From Peptostreptococcaceae bacterium (lineage in GTDB: Bacteria; Bacillota_A; Clostridia; Peptostreptococcales; Acidaminobacteraceae), in contig JABXKX010000352.1 in NCBI GenBank assembly GCA_013619035.1, positions 1-12,711 on the forward strand: 12,711 bases of DNA. Direction: 5' to 3'. The translations under genes and the position numbers were made by a program. The notes under the pieces were generated by a model, which searched no databases, was not told where the DNA came from, and was given only the letters and a program-made list of their open reading frames with translations. Below, piece after piece: positions 7,630 to 12,711 of the stretch (positions are counted from its first letter, which is position 1; each line of letters begins with the position of its first letter).

Positions 7630-7635
7630 ATTATA
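7630..7635 (-). promoter_or_regulatory. Candidate -10 box of the TolC-A/TolC-B unit
   Basis: A consensus TATAAT in the gap after the repeat lipoprotein would start RNA near 7623. The hexamer 17 bases upstream reads CACATG and no other spacing from 16 to 18 is better, so this is either a weak, activator-dependent promoter or a chance match in AT-rich DNA. No intrinsic terminator separates it from the lipoprotein gene, so read-through is also possible. Confidence 0.4.
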
Positions 7636-7710
7636 ATATATAAGGTGATTTCCATGTGGAGCTAATAGGTTGTATACAGTCAATTTTGAAAATCACTATT
7701 ATATCACTCG

Positions 7711-8238
7711 TTAATCATCATCACTCGGTTGAGTATCTCTTCGAGACTCGCCACCCTCTGATTTATCTGGTCTTTCACCAGTTTTAACTGGTCTTTCTTC
7801 AGTTTGAGTTTCATCTGTTGTTTCAGTTTCATCTGTTGTTTCAGTTTCTTCTACAACTTCAGTTTCTTCTACAACTTCAGTCTCTTCTATAACTTCAGTC
7901 TCTTCTATAACTTCAGTCTCTTCTACAACTTCAGTCTCTTCTACAACTTCAGTTTCTTCTACTGCTTCAGTTTCTTCTACTGCTTCAGTTTCTTCTACTA
8001 CTTTAGTTGCTTCTACTGCTTCAGTTTCTACCGCTTCTTCATCAGGTCTTTCCCCGTCAGGTCTTTCGCCATCTTTATCAGGTCTTTCACCATCTTTATC
8101 CGGTCGTTGATCAGCATCCCTTTCTATTTTGACTTCATTAGGCTCGTTTCCACTATTTTTCTCTTGTTCATTATTTGTTGAACATCCTGTTGTTATCAAT
8201 AACATAACAACTGACATCATAATTAGTATTTTTTTCAT
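7711..8238 (-). CDS. Acidic repeat lipoprotein of unknown function
   Basis: A 175-residue lipoprotein in no family I recognise. The signal peptide MKKILIMMSVVMLLITTGC has its lipobox cysteine at 19. The mature part looks disordered throughout: a polar stretch to about 40, a GERPD(KDG) repeat block about 44-66, a run of about 12 hexamers of the type VEETEV (about 72-143), and a second short ERP/GERPD block with a charged, Asp-rich tail. Net charge is strongly negative. ATG 8238 has GTGAGG 5 bases upstream and lies 14 bases after the MFP-2 stop, so it is co-transcribed with RND-2 and MFP-2. The GERP motif recurs in the MFP-2 tether. A stalk that spans or spaces the cell wall near the pump, or a cation-binding surface, is possible, but nothing visible proves a role. 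No globular domain is visible. Confidence 0.8.
   Translation of the reverse strand: MKKILIMMSVVMLLITTGCSTNNEQEKNSGNEPNEVKIERDADQRPDKDGERPDKDGERPDGERPDEEAVETEAVEATKVVEETEAVEETEAVEETEVVEETEVVEETEVIEETEVIEETEVVEETEVVEETETTDETETTDETQTEERPVKTGERPDKSEGGESRRDTQPSDDD
7805..8035. repeat. 18-bp tandem repeat array inside the acidic lipoprotein gene
   Basis: There are about 13 units of 18 bases (plus-strand type TCAGTTTCTTCTACAACT), in frame and encoding hexapeptides. Units occur as identical neighbours: 7841/7859, 7877/7895, 7913/7931 and 7949/7967 are four exact doublets, and 7805/7823 differs by one base. The outer units at 7985, 8003 and 8021 are more diverged. Unit length is a multiple of three, so copy-number change keeps the frame. 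Confidence 0.93.
8042..8107. repeat. Short in-frame repeats encoding GERPD motifs
   Basis: Four copies of a unit starting TCAGGTCTTTC or a close variant (one 15 bases, two 21, one degenerate) encode DGERPD, DKDGERPD and related steps in the lipoprotein. A further diverged pair lies at about 7759-7800 in the 3' part of the gene. They are distinct from the 18-bp array next to them. Confidence 0.75.
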
Positions 8239-8252
8239 ATTTACCTCACTTA

Positions 8253-9527
8253 TTATTTTATTTCAAGTAATTGACCGTCAACAACCATATTTTGTCCATT
8301 GGTAATCACTTGATCGCCCACATTTAACTCTCCCATAATTTGTACATATCCATTATTGGTAAATCCTTGTTCAATGTATAACTTTGATGCTCTTCCATCC
8401 ACCTCGATATAAATATAATCACCATATGAATCTGTTAACACCGATTTTTTTGGTACAACAAATTGATTTTCTGATTGATTCACGGCATAGTATACATCAA
8501 CATTTACACCAATATTCATTGAATCATTGTCTTCTAATTTAACTTTTACTAAGTAAGAGTCTGTACCATTAATACCCACCGGACTAATTTCTTCAATATA
8601 TCCGACAAGTGATTCATCATCATAATCGATTCGAACTTCATCATTTACTTGAATATCGTTGATTACTTTGCCAGCAACAACCGTTTCAATAATAAGATAA
8701 TCTCGGTTGATAATTGTAATATCATTGGTGCTACTCTTTTCACCTTCATTTACATTAATGCTTGAAATAATACCAGCAATCGGTGCCGTTAAAATCGTTT
8801 CATTAAGATCAAAATTGACTGTCGCTTTCAGATTATTATAACTTTGTTGAGCATTGTAATAGGTTGACTGAGCACTTGCTAAATCATTTTTTGCTTTATT
8901 TAATTCTGATTCTGAAGCATAACCATTGTCAAAAAGAGTACTTACATTATCATAATTCGCTTGTTCAATATCATATTTTATTTTTGTTGAATTCACTGTG
9001 TTGAGTGAGTTGTTTAATTGCTGATTGGTATTTAAAGTAAGTTCATCATCTTTTAAACTGTAGATTACTTGACCTTCTTCTACATAATCACCAACTCCAA
9101 CTGAAATCATGTCAACAATACCCGATGCACTTGAACCTATTGTTATTTCTTTGTTTGGATATACTTTTCCTAACACTCTGTACTCATCAGATATATTTTG
9201 TAGTTCTAGAGATGTTACTTCAACAGGTACTGCACTTGTTAAATCTCTATTAACAGTTTGACCAGTTCTATCTCCTTTACCACCCGAGGCTCTATCACCT
9301 TCTAGGTCAGTTGGTCTTTCGCCTTCTACATCGGTTGGTCTCTCACCTTCAGTACCTGCTGTATCAGAATTTCTATCTCCTTTAGCACCTGCTGCATCTG
9401 AGGACACATCTTTTTCACTGGTCCCTCGTTGTTCAGTAGATGTATTTTCTACACTATTGTCCGAGCATCCGATTATAGATACAGCAATCAATAGAGCAAT
9501 TAGAATCATTACTATACTCTTCTTCAT
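8253..9527 (-). CDS. RND efflux periplasmic-adaptor (membrane fusion) lipoprotein with repeat tether, MFP-2
   Basis: A 424-residue adaptor for RND-2. The signal peptide ends in the lipobox SIIGC (Cys21). Residues 22-98 form a long disordered tether with five GDR/GER steps: KGDRN about 49-53, GERPT 61-65 and 69-73, GDRA 77-80, GDRT 85-88. Then come the first lipoyl half about 117-158 (SGIVDMISVGVGDYVEEGQ), the coiled-coil hairpin about 160-236 (turn near FDNGYASESELN, 199-210), the second lipoyl half about 245-262 (LTAPIAGIISSINVNEGE), the beta-barrel about 268-350 and the membrane-proximal domain about 355-424. The start ATG 9527 follows AGGTGA with 4 bases between, 10 bases after the RND-2 stop. 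It has the same domains as MFP-1 but is about 60 residues longer, almost all in the tether. The shared GERP motif ties it to the next gene's lipoprotein. Confidence 0.94.
   Translation of the reverse strand: MKKSIVMILIALLIAVSIIGCSDNSVENTSTEQRGTSEKDVSSDAAGAKGDRNSDTAGTEGERPTDVEGERPTDLEGDRASGGKGDRTGQTVNRDLTSAVPVEVTSLELQNISDEYRVLGKVYPNKEITIGSSASGIVDMISVGVGDYVEEGQVIYSLKDDELTLNTNQQLNNSLNTVNSTKIKYDIEQANYDNVSTLFDNGYASESELNKAKNDLASAQSTYYNAQQSYNNLKATVNFDLNETILTAPIAGIISSINVNEGEKSSTNDITIINRDYLIIETVVAGKVINDIQVNDEVRIDYDDESLVGYIEEISPVGINGTDSYLVKVKLEDNDSMNIGVNVDVYYAVNQSENQFVVPKKSVLTDSYGDYIYIEVDGRASKLYIEQGFTNNGYVQIMGELNVGDQVITNGQNMVVDGQLLEIK
9280..9385. repeat. Degenerate repeat encoding the GDR/GERP tether of MFP-2
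   Basis: Imperfect steps of about 24 bases on the plus strand (for example GGTCTTTCGCCTTC and GGTCTCTCACCTTC) encode G-E/D-R motifs at residues about 48-88. The copies are more diverged than those in the neighbouring lipoprotein gene, which suggests an older expansion. Confidence 0.6.
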
Positions 9528-9537
9528 TTTGTCACCT

Positions 9538-12500
9538 CTACCTTTCCTCTAACATTATTGGAATGTATTTTCTAATGCGTGTTTTTGTTCTTTCAAATAT
9601 CATATATAAGATAGGAATAACGACTAAAGTAAGAACTGTAGCCACTAATAATCCAAATATCAAGGCGTAACCTAATTGTGCATATTCATCACTTTTTAGT
9701 GCCAATGGTAAGACACCACCTATAGTGGTAATTGTCGTTGAGAACACTGGAATAAATCTTGTTTTTCCGCCTTCTACAATGGCTTCCATTAATGATAATC
9801 CTTCTTCTTTTCTTAGATAGTTAAAATAATCTATTAGAACAATCGCATCATTAACCGCTATTCCAACTAGGGCGACTACTCCGAAAAAGGCATACGTACT
9901 AAAGTTATTTCCTGTTAAGACCAATCCCCATATAGAACCAATGGTTGCAAGAGGGATTGTAAATAAAACAACAATCGGTTGACTTAATGAATTAAATTGA
10001 ACTGCTAATACGGTATAAACTAGGAATATTGCAATAGCCATACCTATAAATAAACTGGTAAATGTTTCTACAATATACTCATCTTCTCCTACAAAATTAA
10101 TTGTAATGCCACTTGGGACATTGTAGTTCTCAACCTGAACTTTAAAAGCATCTAAAACTTCTATTGCTGTGTATTCATCCATAATTTCACTACTGACCGT
10201 TTCAATTCGCTTTGAATCTTGATGTGTTATACTCAACATTCCTTTTGTTTCTTCAATATCTACTACCTGATCAAAGTAAACAATCGAACCATCTTTTGCT
10301 GTAAAAGTTATTGAACTGTAATCTGATATACTATCAATTACATTACCTTCATACAATAGAGAAATATCTATCTCCTCACCATCATTAACAAGTGTTGTCA
10401 CTGAAGTTGGTGCGATATATTCTTTAATTGAAGTTGCAATATTACTTGCTGTTAAACCATATTGGTACGCTGCATCGTCATTAATTGTCAGTTGAATTTC
10501 TGGCGGACCTCCAACTAGAGTGGATGATACTTCTGTTGTACCAGTTGTTTTCTTAAGCATATCAATTAAATCGTTAGAGACCTGCGTTACATCATCACTA
10601 TTTTCCCCAATGATTTCAATCATAATGGGTGAATCTGCACCTTGGAAACCTCTTAACGTTTGTCCAACACTTATATTGGCTCCTGCTATACCACTTAAAT
10701 TTTCTCTAATACTATCAATCAGTTCTGTACTACTTATATCACGTTCTTCAACAGGCACAATTTCAAGCGAGTAAGTCACTTTTGATTTGCTTATTGTTGA
10801 AACCACACTTAAAATTTCATCATAACCCAATATGATCGTTTCCATATCTTCTGAAATCGCTACAGCATCTTCAATTAAATAACCTGCAGGAAGTGTAGAG
10901 GATACAACAAGTGCTGTACTATCTCTTTTAGGCATTAATTCAACCTTTAATTCTCCAGAGGTTACCATAAAGATACTTGAGACAAAGATGACAATAGTGA
11001 TGACAATCCATACGAAAATATTAAGTTTGCTCTTAATAATCTTACGTAACATCACACCATATTTATCAATTATTCTTCCATGTGATACAGAAGAGTCATT
11101 TTTTGATTTTGCAAAAAATAATTTATATGCCATGATAAGAGCAAATAAGGGTACTGAAATCCATACCAAGTAACTACCATTAAACGCTACTCCGGTTAAA
11201 ATACAAACTAATGCAATTGACATGATTCTCGAAATCATAGGTAATTTTTTATTTGACTTATGTTTGCTTAAAAACCTTGAGCATAATGCCGGAGTAACTA
11301 CAATCGACATAACAAATGATGCAACAATCGCAAATATTACCACAAGTGGAATACACGACATCATCTGACCTAAAGTACCACCAGCAAATGATAATGGAAT
11401 AAATGCAGATACCGTTGTTAATGTAGCTGCTAATACTGCAGGCGCTACCTGATTGGTTGCTATTTTTGCTGAAGAAATGATATCATGACCCTCATCTCTA
11501 ATACGATCAATATTTTCCATAATCACAATGGCGTTGTCCACTAACATGCCTAATGCCAATATAAGTGCCACCATACTCATTGTATTTAGGGTAATACCAA
11601 ATAAACTCATCATCACAAACGAAATAAACAATGATAACGGAATAACAAATGCAACAATAACTGATTCTTTAAACCCAATAAAAATAAATAATACTACGAT
11701 TACTAACAGCAATCCTGACAAAGCATTGGAAAGCACATCATCTAGCGCCTCTTCAACGTTAACTGCATCTTCATTGGATATAACAAGGTTGATATCATCA
11801 GGGAATAAATCTAGTTCATCTCCATCGATGATGTCATGAATTTGTTCACTTACACCGATAACATCTGAGTCACTTTCACGGTGAACACTTATAAACACTG
11901 CCGGTATCATTTCTCTGTTTTCTTGAAGTTCTGAATCGTACCTCTCCGAAATGGTATCCGGTTCTTTAAATTCTTCAACTACAGTAGCAACGTCTTTCAA
12001 ATATAAAGGAAAACCATCTATTTCAGATACAATTAAATTCTCTAAAGAATCCAATTCTGTAAAACTTCCAGTCATTCTTATAGAATACTCAAGTGAATCA
12101 ATCTGGTCTGAACCAATTGGATTCTCCTTTTGAGCATTTTTAATAATCTGAGAAACCTCCTGTAGTGACAGATTATACATCTCCAGTTTCTCTTGATCCA
12201 AGTAAATATTAACCTCAGGATCTAAACCACCAGATAATACAGTTTCAGATATGCCTTCTACTGCATTGATTTCTGTCTGTAATGATTCTGCCATATTTTT
12301 TAATTCTTCTAATGAATAATCGCCACTAATCGTGATATTCATTATTGGTGCTTCTACTGAATTTAGCGAAGACACTTTCGGATCTGAAGCACCCTCAGGA
12401 ATATCTAATCCTGAAACTGCAGCTGTAACATCCGCTGAAGCTTTTTCCATATCCCAGTTCTCATCAAATATAATACTTATCTGACTTTTCCCACTAGAGG

Positions 12501-12711
12501 TTGTAGATTTTATCTCTGAAATACCATCGATGCCATCAATGCCACCTTCAATGATATCAGTAACTAAGGTTTCCATCTCCGATGGTGCTACCCCAGAATA
12601 ATTTGTTGTGACTTTAATAACCGGCTTTATAGCCTCTGGTCTTTCCTCTCTTGGCAAATTCAGATAGGCACTCAAACCTACAACAAATATCATAATAATC
12701 AATAGGTATAC
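9538..12711 (-). CDS. RND efflux transporter permease, AcrB/HAE-type, RND-2 (5' end cut by window edge)
   Basis: 1057 residues are visible, ending at TAG 9540-9538. The frame is open at the right edge and begins VYLLIIMIFVVGLSAYL, which aligns with residue 28 onward of RND-1, so only about 27 residues are missing. Numbering from the first visible residue: first porter domain about 18-330; TM2-TM6 about 328-480; extra membrane hairpin about 494-533; TM7 about 562-584; second porter domain about 585-880; TM8-TM12 about 883-1040. The relay motifs are GMLVDNAIVIMEN (D392, N393) and GIAVNDAIVLIDY (N954, D955), as in RND-1. The C-terminal membrane block looks roughly half identical to RND-1, and the porter domains are more diverged, which suggests different substrates or partner subunits. 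It is the first visible gene of a unit with MFP-2 and the repeat lipoprotein. Its promoter is outside the window. Confidence 0.95.
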   Translation of the reverse strand, partial: VYLLIIMIFVVGLSAYLNLPREERPEAIKPVIKVTTNYSGVAPSEMETLVTDIIEGGIDGIDGISEIKSTTSSGKSQISIIFDENWDMEKASADVTAAVSGLDIPEGASDPKVSSLNSVEAPIMNITISGDYSLEELKNMAESLQTEINAVEGISETVLSGGLDPEVNIYLDQEKLEMYNLSLQEVSQIIKNAQKENPIGSDQIDSLEYSIRMTGSFTELDSLENLIVSEIDGFPLYLKDVATVVEEFKEPDTISERYDSELQENREMIPAVFISVHRESDSDVIGVSEQIHDIIDGDELDLFPDDINLVISNEDAVNVEEALDDVLSNALSGLLLVIVVLFIFIGFKESVIVAFVIPLSLFISFVMMSLFGITLNTMSMVALILALGMLVDNAIVIMENIDRIRDEGHDIISSAKIATNQVAPAVLAATLTTVSAFIPLSFAGGTLGQMMSCIPLVVIFAIVASFVMSIVVTPALCSRFLSKHKSNKKLPMISRIMSIALVCILTGVAFNGSYLVWISVPLFALIMAYKLFFAKSKNDSSVSHGRIIDKYGVMLRKIIKSKLNIFVWIVITIVIFVSSIFMVTSGELKVELMPKRDSTALVVSSTLPAGYLIEDAVAISEDMETIILGYDEILSVVSTISKSKVTYSLEIVPVEERDISSTELIDSIRENLSGIAGANISVGQTLRGFQGADSPIMIEIIGENSDDVTQVSNDLIDMLKKTTGTTEVSSTLVGGPPEIQLTINDDAAYQYGLTASNIATSIKEYIAPTSVTTLVNDGEEIDISLLYEGNVIDSISDYSSITFTAKDGSIVYFDQVVDIEETKGMLSITHQDSKRIETVSSEIMDEYTAIEVLDAFKVQVENYNVPSGITINFVGEDEYIVETFTSLFIGMAIAIFLVYTVLAVQFNSLSQPIVVLFTIPLATIGSIWGLVLTGNNFSTYAFFGVVALVGIAVNDAIVLIDYFNYLRKEEGLSLMEAIVEGGKTRFIPVFSTTITTIGGVLPLALKSDEYAQLGYALIFGLLVATVLTLVVIPILYMIFERTKTRIRKYIPIMLEER

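Noticed and set aside
7582..7683. 34-codon N-terminal extension of TolC-A
   Set aside because: It crosses the promoter and hairpin, would bury the signal peptide behind a polar leader, and lacks a ribosome site, while AAGGAGG precedes ATG 7581.
7678..7683. TTGACT as a -35 box
   Set aside because: No -10 lies 16-18 bases downstream; the TATAAT box is 42 bases away.
7805..8035. CRISPR-like array
   Set aside because: Units abut without spacers and are an in-frame coding repeat.
7804..8181. Plus-strand open frame rich in Phe, Tyr and Cys repeats opposite the acidic lipoprotein
   Set aside because: It is the antisense shadow of the 18-bp repeats, with no ribosome site. The minus frame has a signal peptide, lipobox and operon context.
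10520..12133. Plus-strand open frames inside RND-2 (10520-10774, 10988-11173, 11528-11839, 11951-12133)
   Set aside because: Shadows opposite well-conserved permease sequence.
12700..12702. TTG as the start codon of RND-2
   Set aside because: It lies inside TM1, and the frame stays open to the window edge with sequence that aligns to RND-1 TM1, so the gene simply continues outside.

Overview
The window is AT-rich and every gene lies on the minus strand, so transcription runs from high to low coordinates. Strong AGGAGG-type ribosome sites, three lipobox lipoproteins and low-GC codon use point to a Bacillota (Clostridia-like) bacterium. I cannot name the genus. The two TolC-family proteins seem to lack the strands that build the outer-membrane barrel, which fits a monoderm host, but this is an inference from hand reading.

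Right block (12711 to 7711): an RND efflux permease cut at its N-terminus (RND-2), its lipid-anchored adaptor (MFP-2) and a small, very acidic repeat lipoprotein, with gaps of 10 and 14 bases. MFP-2 carries a disordered tether rich in GERP-like motifs, and the repeat lipoprotein carries the same motif.

Middle block (7710 to 5153): a 129-base gap holds a TATAAT box and a perfect 11-bp inverted repeat at the predicted transcript start. Two adjacent TolC-family genes (TolC-A, TolC-B) follow and end at a clear intrinsic terminator.

Left block (5150 to 1): a promoter region with tandem 11-bp direct repeats of the kind bound by OmpR/PhoB-type response regulators, then a second RND permease (RND-1), a second lipoprotein adaptor (MFP-1) overlapping it by 8 bases, and the N-terminal part of a two-TM sensor protein, probably a histidine kinase, cut by the left edge.

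Together this looks like a complete export machine encoded in duplicate: two permeases, two adaptors and two TolC-like conduit proteins, plus an accessory lipoprotein and a likely sensor. Two permease/adaptor pairs could share one conduit, or the paralogues could form mixed complexes. Both permeases share an extra pair of membrane helices between TM6 and TM7 and the same altered proton-relay residues. The substrate cannot be read from the sequence.
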